NCBI GenBank assembly: GCA_001643675.2
Contig: LSRY02000012.1
Coordinates: forward strand, 870,501 to 934,500
Origin: Monocercomonoides exilis
Taxonomy: Eukaryota > Preaxostyla > Oxymonadida > Polymastigidae
DNA length: 64,000 nt
Direction: 5' to 3'
Part shown: positions 34,150 to 46,669 of the stretch, one piece after another
How the letters are laid out: every line of letters starts with the position of its first letter
Position numbering within the stretch: position 1 is the stretch's first letter
Notes under the pieces: generated by a model
Seen by the model: only the letters and a program-made list of their open reading frames with translations
Databases searched by the model: none
What the model was told of the DNA's origin: nothing
Position numbers and translations under genes: made by a program

Positions 34150-35518
34150 ATGTCAATTTCAGTTCCATTAATTTCGGATTTAATTCATAAATACGATGTG
34201 TTTCTATTCGACTGTGATGGTATTCCTTTATTGTTATTTCAAAAGTGTAATGACACTGTGAATAGGAACACTTTGGTCTGGAAGTCATGAAATTCAAGGA
34301 GTTAGAAAGTTTCTTTCAATACTTAAGCAATCTGGAAAAACAATTCTTTTGGTTTCAAATAATGCAACAAAGGAGCCAAGTGCTGTTTCAAAAAAAGCGC
34401 AAAGCTTTGGATTTGATGTTTCCGAAGTTTGACATTATGGTATTCATTTTCCATTAGTAATACTTTTTTAGGAGCAAGTTATCACATCAGGACTTGTTTT
34501 AAAGCACTTTCTTAGAGAAGATGTTAATTTGTGCAAACATAATGAAAGTTGTGAAGTGAAGCAAGCAAAAAAATTTAATCGAGCTCTTGTTCTTGGAGAG
34601 CAAGCACTTGTTGATGTAATTCAGAGCATTGGAATTCAAACATATGGCTCTCCGGGACCAGTGTGCTTGTTTAATTTTTTTTATCATTTCATTGTTCGTG
34701 TTTACAGGATTCAAAAGATGATTTGTATCTAAGTCCAAAATATCCAGCTGATGATGTTGATTGTGTAATTGTTGGATTCGATACAAAGCTTAATTACCAA
34801 CGAATTTCTAGAGCAATGCGCGCATTGGCAAGGTTTTTACATTGGCTTATTTGAGTGTTTTCACATCTTTTTTTTTTATTGATTTTAATTTTTAACAGAA
34901 AAGATATTTTATTTATTGCCACAAATTGCGATCCTGCAATTCCTTCAACAGAAGGAATTCCTCTTCCAGGAGCCGGCACTACTGTTGCGGCTGTTTCTAC
35001 TGCTTCCGAACGTCAACCAGATTTTGTCATGGGAAAGCCATCAAAGATGATGTGGGAGTTTGTAAAGCAGAGAATAAAAGAACTTCGCCAATCAAAAAAA
35101 TTATCTCAATCTCCTCCAAAGTCCTCATCAATAACTGCAACAGGACTTGATTTGCCTTCTTCCTCTTCCTCTTCTTCTTCTTCTGCATGCTCTGATGATG
35201 CATTCTTATTGAACATCGAAAGAAGATGCCTTATGATTGGAGATCGCCTGGAAACAGATATTTTGTTTGGAGAACTGAATGGATTGGACACTTTGTTAGT
35301 GCTTACGGGTTTGTCTTTCGCAATAACCATTTTAATGACCAAAGACATTAATTTTCAATTTATGTCATTTTTATTTTTTATTTTTGAACATTTGTTTTGC
35401 ATTTGGAATATCAGGAATTGCCACGTATGAAAGGATGATGGAATCCAAAATTAAACCCACTTTCTACGTTGAATCTCTTGAGATATTTTCCACAAATCCA
35501 GAGGATTTCAAAACTTGA
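34150..35518 (+). CDS. PGP: HAD phosphatase, phosphoglycolate/p-nitrophenyl phosphatase family
   Basis: Six exons (34150-34219, 34266-34426, 34472-34660, 34708-34832, 34899-35308, 35415-35518) join in phase to 352 residues ending in TGA. The HAD nucleophile motif LFDCDGTLWSG is completed across the first intron. Motif II follows as LLVSNNATKEPS. The C2-type cap carries ATNCDPAIPSTEGIPLPGAG, which is diagnostic of the PGP/PDXP/NagD group, then DFVMGKPSKMMWE (motif III Lys) and MIGDRLETDILFG (motif IV acidic pair). All catalytic residues are present, so it should be an active Mg-dependent cytosolic phosphatase. In other eukaryotes such enzymes remove 2-phosphoglycolate and related metabolic side products. 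A Ser-rich insert (about residues 240-275) precedes motif IV. Members number about 300-320 residues, so length fits. Confidence 0.92.
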
Positions 35519-36082
35519 AATTCAAAAGCAATACTTTTATTAAAAATGAGTATAGTTAATGTTGAAATGCATGAAGAAAGCGAAAATTGTGGGCAAAAAC
35601 ACTTTCGGAAATAGTTACAAATATTCATTCTTTTTTTTAACCTTAATATTTCTGAAATGCATTGATTCATGTTTCATCATGTATATTGAATTTTTATATC
35701 ATCATAACAAAAATTATTACCTGTTATTTTCTTCATTCATATTAAAATGAATAATTTTTCTCTTATAAAAAAATATAATAATTCCGCCAAAATGGTTATC
35801 CTTTTTTCATCAAATGTTGAGTGGTTTGTTTTTAATATATTGTTTTTTCTGCAACATTTGATTGATTTCAACTATTTTGTGACATTTTTTGATGAAAAAG
35901 ACAATTCATAAAAAATTGTCTGATTCAAAAAATTGAAGGATTTTCATCTTCATTGCAAAATTTTTAGAAGAATGCTTGCTTGTTTGTTGTTTTGCCAACA
36001 TTTTGTTTAAATGATTTCTGAGACCAATTTTGTTTTGAAAACAATGTTGTTTGATCAAAATAACCTTAATCGTTTGCTATAT
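35519..36082. other. AT-rich spacer, no gene seen
   Basis: It separates the phosphatase gene from the surface-protein pseudogene. TGTTGAGTGGTTTG and the reversed patches near 35810-35890 (AAATGTTGA, TTTTGATGAAAA) hint at a small inverted repeat, too imperfect to call. Confidence 0.4.
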
Positions 36083-39000
36083 ATGTTTAAACTTTTTCAT
36101 GTTTTATGTTGCTTAAGTTTTGAATGGTTTATATCAAAAGTGACGAGCGATGCGAATTGTTATGTGGGGAAAGGAGAAAACGACCAGGAGGTTGAATATT
36201 ATGTTGACATATGTTCAAAAAAGGATTCATGCAAAATGTTTGATTGTCATGGTGTTAATTAACAATTTGAAACAACAGAAAAATCAATGGATCAATCAGA
36301 TGAAGGCTTTGATATGGCTGAGATGAAAACTGTTGATTTCGTGGAAATTGCAAATAATGATTCATTATTAGATGAGCCATTTTTTGAAAAGGAAAATAAA
36401 GAAATGAAAACTGATAGAGATTTTCATTTTGCTCTAATCAATAAATCTTCACGTTATGGCTCAATTGAAATGTATTTAGATGGAGCAAATGGTATTGATA
36501 ATGATAAATGCGGTAAACTGAAAAGTACACCGTGCAAAACAATAAAAAAAATCGTTGAAAATGGTTATTCTGTGAGTAAGATTAAAATATATTCGGCTGA
36601 ATGTTGCAATGAATTTGATTCTGAGTCAATTTTAATTGAAGAATGTCGTGTTGCAATTGAAGGTCAAAGCGATAATATCGTTTGCATTACCACTGCTCTC
36701 GATGAGGAAAAGTCGCAGAGTGAAAAGGGATTATTTAATGTGATAAAAAATGGTTCTTTTTGGTTAACTTATGTCAATATAAGTGTGAATACAACGCGAA
36801 AAAGTGGACAAGATAATGGATTGATCGTTGGAGAAGATTCTGATTTCTTTTTTGAATTCGCAAGCATTTCTTCTACAGATTGTGATAAATCTTTGAACTG
36901 TATTTTGATGAAATGCAAAACTGGAAAACTTGAATTGATGGATGTTAGGATTTCGCATTTTAATTCATTCTTTGCATTGATATTAGCGGAATCTGAAACA
37001 TACATGCACTTGGATTCTTTTTATTTAGATACAATTACAACTAATTGCACAACACAATCAGTTGTAACGATTTTTGGAGTGAACATTCTGGAAATCGACG
37101 GTTCATATTTTAATAATTGTTTATCCTCAGGACACGAATATGGAGGAGCCATGCATTTGGAGAAAAGTGATGATGATGGTTATCTGATTTTTTCTAGGAC
37201 AACTTTCACAAATTGTTCATGCAAAAGTGAAAGTGTGAACAATAGCTCTATTTCTGCAATGATGAATAGGCTGCACAATAAAGAATCAATAGGTGGAGCG
37301 CTATTCTTGAGAGTCACTGACGAAGCAAAGGATCATTTTCAATTTGAATTGAAGGACATAACATTTTCAAGTTGTTATGCCGATAAAGGAAAATATGTTT
37401 TTTTATCTTTGCCAATTGGAAGAGAGCAGATTAGCATTGATCAGTTTGAATTTGATATGGAAGGGATTTATAGAAAGCCATTTTTCATGCTTTTAGAAGA
37501 AAGGGAAAAGTGCGTTATTATTGATTTTTATGTGATGAAACGATTAGACCTACATATCGGTCACGCAACATTTTCATACGTGAAGAAAAATCAACCAAAG
37601 AAAAAACATGTGGAGAGAGGAAAGAGCCATGCGATTCGATTAACACTGCCATCAGTCATAGCATTTTACAAGGAATTTGAAGATAATTGTCATTGGAACT
37701 TATTTTGTGAATGAGACATTTAACTTCAAGCAAGCTGTTGCTTTTTTATCAGAATCTGATGCGTCACCAATTATATCTTCGTTTGGGTCATCTCTTTCTG
37801 AAATTGAAACAGAACGAGGGACTATTCATGTTGGATCGAAAATAAAAAAAAGGCAATTCAAAAGCAGTGTTTGAGTCAGTGGTTCAAGTTCTTGAATTTC
37901 AGCACATAATCATTGAATATCCTGATGCTGTCGAAGGAGATGCACTGGATTTGATACAAGGGAAGCGTGGCTTGTCTTTCAGCGATGTTGTGTTCAGACC
38001 CTGGTTTACTGGGCTCAAAGGGGAAAATGTGCTTGGTGGTGAAGGAAACTCACTGCCATATAAGCTAATTGTGGCTGATGGTTTGTTTTTGGATTTATCA
38101 CAAGTGGCTGTTTATGGTAGAAATGGAAACAAAACAGTAGGAAATTATGATGACTATTGCGAAAGGAAAACGAATTCATATCAATTCAGAAAAGAAAATG
38201 CAAATTATCAAAATAAAAAAGAGTTTAATGATGAAAACGATCCATTGTGTTCATGGGAATCCGGATTAATATATATGAGTGATTTATGGAGTTCAGACAT
38301 AAGCGATAGCTCATTTGTGAACATCAGCGATGGTGCAATTTTCACAGACTCATCAGAATTGAAATTGAACAACTGAAGTTTTGTGAATAATCATCCCATA
38401 AGCGAGAATTGGAAGAAATTCCCTTCAATGCGCCACAATATCCGCCATTATGGATTTTTCGATACAGCTAATATTTTTATTAGCTCTTTGGCACCAGAGA
38501 GCGATGGATTAAATGGGAAGCCGTTTGGAATGCTTGCCCAGATTAAACCAAAAGGAGTTATGGAAAATTTGGAATCCACATTCTTTGTACCTGTTTTGAA
38601 GAATGTTACTTTGAACAAGGAAGATAAAAAAGGAATGAAGATCTTTAAAGCGAAAGAAAACGATGGCAAAACAATTACGCAACTGTTAGTGGATCTAACC
38701 TTTTTCCTTGTGGTCTTGCTTTTGAGGTGTTGAAGGAAAGAGCCTGTGAAGAGACAAGATGGACAGAATGTTCAATTTCTGAATTTGTGAACGAAACAGA
38801 AACGAATGTCAAAATTCCCAATTCGATAATTGATGATGAATACGCATCAGTTATTTGCAGGTTATCATTTCTGAGCGGATTGGAAAAAAAGGAAAAGAAA
38901 TATACAGATAATATGATTTTGAAAAAGCAAAATAAAAAAGATCCCAAACGAAATGACACTGTTGATAATGTTGATGTTCCAAAGAAATTAACAACAGCAC

Positions 39001-39134
39001 AGTTGGTAATAATCATTGTATCCGTAATTGTATTTGTTGTTGCGGTTGTGATGGTTGTGGAAATAATTGCGATATGCACAGTGAAAAAAAATAAGCGAAG
39101 CATATTCGCAGCAATGAATGAAAGGGAACAGTAA
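36083..39134 (+). pseudogene. Beta-helix surface protein, nearly full-length, frameshifted
   Basis: An ATG at 36083 begins a signal-peptide-like MFKLFHVLCCLSFEWFIS. The ectodomain has the family's Asp/Gly/Cys block (DKCGKLKSTPCKTIKK, about 36510), repeated short beta strands with Ser/Thr/Asn and Cys, and GGAMHLEKSDDDGYLIF and GGALFLRV units typical of parallel beta-helix proteins. It ends with FFVPVLKNVT, FPCGLAFEVLKERACEE, TRWTECSISEF, a membrane helix (LVIIIVSVIVFVVAVVMVVE) and a short basic tail. Breaks: in-frame TAA at 36260, frame change near 37700, frame change near 37862 beside an A8 run, in-frame TGA at 38374, frame change near 38690. No intron solution repairs them. It differs from the 1-1615 paralogue in having only a short tail. 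Some indels next to homopolymers could be assembly errors. Confidence 0.72.
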
Positions 39135-40047
39135 AAAAAATTGTTATTTAATTTTTGAAATTATATGAAAATAAGAAAAGAATATTCAAGAATGTGTCAT
39201 AAGAGAGTAATTCTTACTATATCATCACATTAATTGAATGATGAAGCAAACTCAATTGTTGGAGAGCTTTTAAAAGAGTTATTTTTTTATTTTTTGTTAT
39301 TTATTTGTTATTTTATATATGCATATGTTTTTTTTCTGATGAGAAGATCTTAATAAAAAATTATTCTTTCCAAAAGAGATGAAAATTTTGATGTGATAGT
39401 TTTGTTTATTTTTTATTTTATTTTTCATTCAATTAAATATTATTTTTTTATTGTCCCTTTGAAACGATTTTTTGAGAAATTTATTGATTTTGTTAAAAGA
39501 AATTATTTGAGGATGTTTGATTTAAATTTTGTTCTTTTGTGATATTATTCTTCCTTTTTTCGAAATCAATCGTTCATCATCTATTAATCATGATTTTTGA
39601 ATTTTTTCTTTTATTTTATTTGTGCAATCCCGAAAAAAGGAAACGCATTCATCCCTTATTGTAAGTAAATGATGCAAATCTTTACACTTTTAACTTTGAA
39701 TATTATTGTACACATTATTAAATCAAAGTGAAATACATGACAAAACATCTCAGAACTTCATTTTTTTCCAACAAAATATTAAAAAAATCTTTTGTTCCTT
39801 AAAAGATGATGAAGTTCATGAACTTTTTCGTGAGGTGGTTTTGTTGAATAGCCCGCTGCTTTTAAAATTATATAATTTCATTGATAACAATAAAAGTTTT
39901 TTCTCAAAAAATCGGAAACTCATTCAATTTGAAAATGAATTTATAACGATTTAACAATAATAATTTTTGTAATAAAAAATGAGGTTGTGAAAAATTATTT
40001 CTCATTCCATGTTATTGTAACATTTTTCCCTTTGATTTGAAACACTA
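39135..40047. other. AT-rich spacer, no gene seen
   Basis: Contains a 70-80-codon open stretch near 39706-39954 (KDDEVHELFREVVLLNSPLLL) without a recognised domain and without splice partners. It is not accepted as a gene but noted as the only protein-like segment here. Confidence 0.35.
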
Positions 40048-41025
40048 CACCAAAAATAATTCTAAGTCGAAAAACTTTCAATCAAAATCGAAAAACTTTC
40101 AACCAAAGTCGAAAAACTTTCAAACGAAATCGAAAATTATTATTCAAAGTTGGAAAACTTTCATTCAAAGTCGAAAGTTATCATTCGAAGTCGAAAAAGT
40201 TGCAAACGAAATCGAAAAACTTTCAATCGAAATCGAAAAACTTTCAAACAAAGTCGAAAATTTCACAAAAAAAATAAACGTTAAATGAAAAGTGTTCCAC
40301 AAAAGATGAAAATATTCTTTTGTTTTTGGAAATATTATCAACTATGTTTTTGTTGTCGATTTCTGCAAAATATGAAGATTTCAAACCAAAATTAATTCAA
40401 AAATCAACTCAAAACACATCTTAGAACATTTGTTTCCTTCAATAAGAAATGAGTCGTTTGTGATGAAAAAACATTAAATAAAAGAGTCAATAATGTGTTC
40501 TTTATTCTGCATTAAATAGGAAAAAAATAAAAATTTTCTAAAGTAAATTTTCTGTGAAGAAGAGTGCTTTCAACTGAAATGAGATAAAAATATGTCAGAA
40601 TTTCTCTCATAATTTTAAATTCGTAATTGGTCAAAAGAAAGCAAAGAAAAACACCTGAAAAAAGATAAAAAGTCACTAAAATAACAAATATTATTGTTAT
40701 TTTAACTATAACAATGTTTTTTAGACTATTATTAATTTTTGTAACTTTTTAAAAATTTGAAGTTTTTCGAGCTTTCGACTTTGCTTGAAAGTTTTCCGAC
40801 TTTGTTTGAAAGTTTTTCGATTTCGATTGAAAGTTTTTCGATTTCGTTTGCAACTTTTTCGACTTTGAATAATAATTTTCGACTTTGAATGAAACTTTTT
40901 CGACTTCGAATGAAAACTTTCGACTTTGAATGAAAGTTTTCCAACTTTGAATAATAATTTTCGATTTCGTTTGAAAGTTTTTCGACTTTGGTTGAAAGTT
41001 TTTCGATTTTGAATAATTTTTGGTG
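40048..41025. mobile_element. Foldback element with 21-bp repeat arms
   Basis: The ends are CACCAAAAATAATTC and GAATAATTTTTGGTG, each bordered by TA (40046-40047 and 41026-41027). The left arm (about 40065-40270) is a degenerate tandem array with a 21-bp unit, roughly TCGAAAAACTTTCAAWCAAAR, in about ten copies. The right arm (about 40763-41015) is the same array in reverse complement with slightly more units. The 490-bp centre is AT-rich and non-coding. Terminal inverted repeats with TA flanks fit a non-autonomous Tc1/mariner-class element. The open frames through the arrays (repeating KSKNFQ-type units) follow from the period being divisible by three and are not taken as genes. Confidence 0.75.
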
Positions 41026-42484
41026 TATATTCTTTCAAAAAAATCGTTTCTTGCAATAAAAAATCACAAATTTTTCTTTTTAAATGTGACAAAATTCTAT
41101 TTATTCACACACAAAATTTCTTTTAGAGAAGTGTTCCGATGCGAACAGTGATAAAGTGTGATTTTTATTCCTTTTTTTGTTAAAAAGAAATACAGACAAA
41201 TAAAAAATATTATCTGTCATTGTTTTTTCGAAAATGAATAATACATGAAATGGAAAATAAATATTATTGAAAAAAAAACATTATCTGCAAGATCTGTAAT
41301 TTTTCATAATAATTCTGCATTCTCCGATCCTGCTTCACAATTTGATATTCCATTCTCATTCAAAACAGGATATAATCACATCCAATACAAATGCATTCAT
41401 TAATAGTCACATTTTTCTATGTACTATATTTTTTTTGTTATTATTCATTCATAATCAATAGAATATAATAACTGTGTTAAATAAAAATAATAAGAATTTA
41501 TTTCTTAATGTGTGATTGTTTATATAAAAACGGAACATTTAGAAAAAAAAATATTCTCTATTTAGATTTTTCAGGGACATGTTTAAAAAAATTAAAATAA
41601 TATTTCATTATGATATTAAAATATTTAATTCTCCAAAAATTAATATTCATTAAGAATTTCCGAAAAATTAACAATTAATCCAAAATAAAGAAATGAATTA
41701 ATTAATTTTCATTTTGTTCTGTACAAAGCGATATCGCATTTTATCACAATTTTATAATGTCACAAAAAGTTATGCAAAACAAATTGTTATCGAATCCGGA
41801 AAAGACAGGATCAAATTTATAATTATGTCAATCAAGCTTCTAACCAGTATTTTTTTTTTTTTTGGAAATGTCAGTTGAGAAAATTTTTTGAAACAAAATG
41901 TTATTGACCATCGCTGACATTCACTGATAAAAATAAAAATAAAGGAAATTTGAGATGTGTGGGAAAATTCGGAAAAACAAGCTTTTTCTTGCACAAATCA
42001 TCACAAAATTGTTACACTCATAAATTTGTTTAATTTTCCCAGATTTCAAAATAAATTGTGTTACCATACAAGAAAACATGCATCAATGATATCATAATGT
42101 TATGTTTTGCGTTATCACATGCATTTCAAAAAGTTTATCATTTTTATTCAAACTTTTTTTGATCACCAAAAATCTTTCAACAATTCATTATTATTATTTT
42201 TTTTTTGAAAAAGCCCGAAGTACCATATTAAGCCCAATATTTAAAAATTGATCTTATTATTCACATAACAATAAATCGCATTAAAGAAAAATATCGGTTT
42301 TTTTTTCAAAAACATTAATAGAAAAAATATTTTTTTGCTTGCTTTAGCTTTGGAAATTGAAAATAATTATTACATCTTCATTTATAAAAACAATTATTGA
42401 AATTTCACATCTATAAAAAGATGAAATGTTAATGAATCTCAAAAAGTGTACCATAACTAATTATTCATTAATAACTTGTTTCAA
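41026..42484. other. AT-rich spacer with possible old dispersed repeat
   Basis: No gene is supported. Bases 41957-42065 share ordered patches with 13441-13560. The last 100 bp precede the amino-acid permease start. Confidence 0.35.
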
Positions 42485-44216
42485 ATGAGTGAAAAAGACA
42501 AACAGAAGCAAGATAAAACAAAAGAAAAATATACGCCAAATGCATCTTTGGGTTCAGCAGTTATCAGTTTGGTGAATTCAACTCTTGGAGCTGGAATGCT
42601 TGGAATTCCGTTGGCTTACGCAAAAGCTGGAGTGTTTCCTGCAATAGTGATGCATATCGTAATGGCTTTGATGTCTTTTTTTTCATTTCATTTTTTGATT
42701 GAGGTTGCAGATGCTCTTCAGCAATATTCCCTTGGAGAAGTTTGAATATTTATAATTGTTTTAAATTTCATGGAGAATCATAAATTAGCTTTCTGAAACT
42801 TTATTTGGAGTTATAGGTGTTGTGGTCATAGAATTTTGTAATGCTATTTATGGATTCGGTTCATTATGGGCATATATGATTTTGATAACAGATTTTCTTA
42901 CATCAATGCTTCGTGGATTGGGCATTCCATCCGAACACCCATGCGTGCAAAATTGGTTCATTGCCATACTTGTTGCTTTTTTTGTGTTGCAACCACTTTC
43001 ATGGATGAGAAAATTGGATTCTCTTCGATTTACTTCTTTTTTTGGTACAATTTCAATGGCAATATGTGTTGCTGTTGTTATTTTCCGATTCTTCAGTCCA
43101 TTTGACAAAGATTTTCATCCAGATCCACCACTATTTGCGCGTCCTACTCCTGCAATGATACAAACATTTTCTACACTGACATTTGCATTTGGTTGTCAAC
43201 AAAACATTCCAATTATACAAGGAGAAATTAAAAAAAGAAGCCGAAAAACAATGTACATTGTATCTGTATTTTCAATATCAACAGTTGGGATATTTTATAT
43301 GATTGCAGGATTGTTTGGCTATTTTTCATTTACAACTCTATTTTATACTGATCCTCATGCAGGAAACATCCTTGAAATGTTTGATGATAAAGATATTGGT
43401 GCAGTTGTTGCAAGAATTTGCTCGTTAATCACTGTTCTCTTTTGCTTCCCTATGAATTCTTTGCCAACACGTCTTGCAATCTACAATATAGTTGTGGGAA
43501 TGAAACATCATTTTTCGAGGAAAGGCTATACGCCTTTAAAGGAAGCAAACAAATCTTTCGCACGCCCTGAATTAGTGAACGTAAAGGGACAAGAAGTGAA
43601 ATTAGACGTGAAAAATTATAGCGGAGAATCACAAACATTGAAAGAAAATGAGGGAATGGATGAGGAATCACCAGAATCCGAAGATAGTACGGAAACATTG
43701 CCACTTCGCCGCTCTTTTATATCTTCAACTGTGTCTATGGAAAACATGTCAGAGGCATCAGATCCTGTTCCTTCAAAGAAAGTTCTATGCACAACACTAT
43801 CTGTTATTGTCTCGTGTGCTGTTGGCTCAACACTTGTACTTATTGTGATGGTCCTTTCAATCTTCCTTAATAAAGTCAACTTTGTATTTGATATTGTTGG
43901 ATCGACAGCAGGCGTGGCAATCGCCTTTATCGTTCCACCAGTTTTGTATCTCAGGCTAAAGAAGAACCCACGAAGATACATCAAGCGCCACCGCTTCACC
44001 GATCCTCGCTTCCCGGAAATGGGAGAGGAAAACAAGAAGCGTTTGGAAGAGCTTTTTGAGGAGTCCAAAAATAGCGGGAAAACAGGAAAATTTCACATCA
44101 CTCCCGGCCGTGTGATGGCCTATGTGACTATTGCTTTTGGCTTAATATGCGGCTTGTTTTCTCTTTCTATGGCTATAATATTTGATACAGACATTTCAAA
44201 ACACGTCAACTGGTGA
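42485..44216 (+). CDS. Amino-acid transporter, AAAP family (SLC38/AVT-like)
   Basis: Two exons (42485-42739 and 42789-44216; intron 49 bp, donor GTTTGA) give 560 residues ending in TGA. The first membrane segment carries the family signature SLVNSTLGAGMLGIPLAYAK at residues ~25-45. About eleven hydrophobic helices follow, including YGFGSLWAYMILITDFL, WFIAILVAFFVLQPL, TFAFGCQQNIPIIQGE, VGIFYMIAGLFGYFSF, CSLITVLFCFPMNSLPTRLA and VSCAVGSTLVLIVMVLSI. A hydrophilic loop of about 90 residues (43500-43780) separates helices 8 and 9, and there is a short cytoplasmic loop before the final helix. Members move neutral amino acids with H+ or Na+ across plasma or vacuolar membranes; substrate and membrane cannot be read from the sequence. 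The start codon is taken at the first ATG after the in-frame TTG at 42476. Confidence 0.93.
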
Positions 44217-44593
44217 TCTGTTTTTGTTTTTATTCGTAGAGTGTTTATAATTTTTGTTCTTAAAATTTATAGAATTTTTGTTTCTGTTCACATTCCTTCA
44301 ATTTTCTCTCCTTCATTTATTTTAGTTGAATGCACCACCTTGTTTTTTTTTTTTTGTTTTTTACTAATTTGCAATTGTTTACATTACATTCTTTTAGTGA
44401 TTCAACTTTTTTGGTGTCTTTATTCTGAGATTTCCTTCGTTTTCTGAAACGAAGCTCAATTGCATTTTGATTTTCAACAAAAGATTTTTTTGACAAGGCA
44501 AAGTCAAACCCATTGTGAATGACCAAAAAAAAGAAAACAAGAAAGATAAAAGACTTCTGAGACAAACACAAAAGATGTTAAGATAAATAATTA
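44217..44593. other. Convergent intergenic spacer
   Basis: The 3' ends of the permease and the coiled-coil gene face each other here. It is AT-rich with a T11-type tract near 44345. No gene was seen. Confidence 0.45.
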
Positions 44594-45834
44594 TTAATAA
44601 GTCGATGCAGCAGAACGACGAGAAACAGCAGAAGAAGAATGGAAAGATTGGGTGCTTCTCATAGTTCGTGATGGAGTCGACCGCTGCGGAGTCGCTGTTG
44701 AGCGACTTGTGGACGACAGAGATCCAGACACAGCAGGAGACATTGAACCAGTTCTTGTACCAGTTTTATTCATTGAAGATGAAGGGCGGAAGGGAGATGA
44801 AATGAATTTTCCGGCCTCCTTGCTTTTTCTCATCGTCTCACCATGCTGAAATTCATTCGCCTGTGCCTTTTGCTCGGCTCTCAATTCTCTAAGCAAATTT
44901 CTATATCGCTGCTCCAATCTTCATTTTATTGTTAAAAATAATTTGAAATTTGAAAGAATAAAATTATCAGAAAATATTATCAAGAAAATTGAAAAAAAAA
45001 ACAATCGAAAAATATTGTGTACCTTGCTGAATCATTCCCTCTTTGTATGCATTTTTCCTTTCTTTCTCTATCTATTCTTTTTAATAAATTACTCATCTCT
45101 GAACTTTGTTGTGCTTTAAGCTGCTGTTTTAAACTATTTTTCCTTGTTGCCTCTTCTTTTTCAAGGCGAACCTTTTCTTGTTCCTCCTAAAAAAGTTACA
45201 AAAATTAAAAGATTTCGTGAGAAAAAAGGGATTGCAAGACATACAAGTGCATCCGCAGCCGCTTGAGCCTTCAAAGCTTCTTGGAATCTTTAAAAATAAA
45301 AAATCAAACAATAACATTTTAACATTAAATAAAAATTCAATTCATTATTGCATGCTTTTTCAACTTGGCGAGTTGCTTTTCTGTGGCTCTAAGTGAAACC
45401 AGCTCGGGAGAAGGCTTCAATTGAGGAGGATCAGCAGAGGCGAAACTAAGCTCAAGTGCTTCATTTTGTTGTTGGTGAGTGTTCTATAAAAATCATAAAA
45501 ATGAGTTTATTTTAAAATAATATCAGACTTTGAGTTCTTCAATTTGTTTTGATGCATCATTTTCAAAATTTTTCATTTCTTCATCCCACTGATCTGCAAA
45601 TAACTTAACCTGTTCTTCATATGCATGATGCAATTCTTCTTCGTGCTCTCGCTGCTCTTCCTCAAGCGCAGTTTTTCGCTTTTCTGAAAGCCTTTTCTTC
45701 AAAGCTTCCAATTTTTTATTCTCTCTATCAGCTTCAGCGTATCTTCCTGTATCGCCAAGCTGTTCTACTAAATCTGTTAACTCTTTTACACGTTGTTCCA
45801 TTTCCTCTATTGTTGTCGGATCTCGAGACGACAT
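44594..45834 (-). CDS. Conserved-looking coiled-coil protein, 321 residues, five exons
   Basis: Exons 45834-45529, 45483-45356, 45287-45245, 45186-45023 and 44918-44594 join in phase, ending in TAA. Helical, charged segments (EMEQRVKELTDLVEQLGDTG, then long Glu/Lys/Gln runs) surround a block LKPSPELVSLRATEKQLAKL continuing KKFQEALKAQAAADALE. This pattern recalls a family of small coiled-coil proteins widespread in flagellates and ciliates, but I cannot name it. The C-terminal ~75 residues are Ser/Thr/Arg-rich and look disordered. Intron 2 (45290-45355) uses a GC donor (GCATGC); a GT alternative three codons earlier would drop residues LKK. Divergent from the RIIa gene with 178 bp between starts. 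A cytoskeletal or axonemal role is inference. Confidence 0.75.
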
Positions 45835-46012
45835 TTCAATAAATTAATTTTTGAAAAAGGTTGTAATAGGGGGCTGTTCGATCAAAACATCAACAATAAA
45901 GAAATTTTTATGTAAATTATTTTATAAATTCAATATATTGATTACTGACTTTAACACATTTTGTTGTTTATTGAAGTTAAAAAAATTGGGTGTCCATTAA
46001 ACATTTTTAAGG

Positions 46013-46363
46013 ATGACACAATCCCAGAAGACTTTGTCACCTGGGCAACAGGATATTTTATCAGAAGAAAAAATTGACTATAAGATAGAAAGGGAGATTT
46101 ATTTGAGGTTTATTGAATTATCATTTTATCGATTTATTAAATTTATTAATTTTATTCTCTTAAGGAGTCATCCGGAATTATCTGATCTCATAAGATGCTT
46201 ATTTCAGGAATTAGTTGTGAAGAAGCCTGCAACAAAAGCTGATATCTTGCACTTTATTTGTGATTTTTTCCAACAATCTGATTTACAATATAAAGTGATG
46301 CTTTATGCAAAACAACGTGAATCCGATTTAACAGATTACGAGCAAATGATGGCAGGCGAATGA
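46013..46363 (+). CDS. Small RIIa-domain protein (RIIAD1-like), 97 residues
   Basis: Two exons (46013-46107, 46165-46363; donor GTTTAT, acceptor TTAAG) join in phase 2 and end in TGA. The spliced centre reads EREIYLRSHPELSDLIRCLF followed by ADILHFICDFF, the dimerisation/docking helix pair of the RIIa/DPY-30 fold. Proteins of this size and layout bind amphipathic anchor helices and are often found in radial spokes or other axonemal parts. The N-terminal ~30 residues (QKTLSPGQQDILSEEKIDYK) match the short leader seen in RIIAD1-type proteins. Confidence 0.82.
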   Translation: MTQSQKTLSPGQQDILSEEKIDYKIEREIYLRFIELSFYRFIKFINFILLRSHPELSDLIRCLFQELVVKKPATKADILHFICDFFQQSDLQYKVMLYAKQRESDLTDYEQMMAGE

Positions 46364-46669
46364 CAAATCAATTTTTTATTGTTATTATAATTTATTAATT
46401 CACACATCTTGTTTTATTCAGTTTTACACATCATTTCCTCAATGCGAAATATTCTCTTTTTTTCGTTATGCACAGATATTTAACGAAAGCTGATGCACTT
46501 AGTTGTATATTGAGAGATGAGCAATGTTTATCTTCGTTCGGAATCAGAAACACGCAACAATAAGAAATTACGAATTGCATATGAGATGATTCTTCGAATT
46601 AATATTCCCTGGTTTGTTATGAAGAAGTGAAAATTGAATCAAATTATGAAAAAAATTTCAAAATGGATT
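46364..46669. other. Convergent intergenic spacer
   Basis: Lies between the 3' ends of the RIIa gene and the eL33 gene. AT-rich, with no recognised gene or repeat. Confidence 0.45.

Noticed and set aside
40037-40288. Repetitive KSKNFQ-type protein frame, with its partner on the minus strand at 40721-41092
   Set aside because: The frames are open only because the tandem unit is 21 bp; they are arms of a foldback element with no start context or splice sites.
40060-41015. Repeat arrays considered as a CRISPR
   Set aside because: The genome is eukaryotic, units are degenerate and contiguous without unique spacers, and the two arrays are inverted copies of each other.
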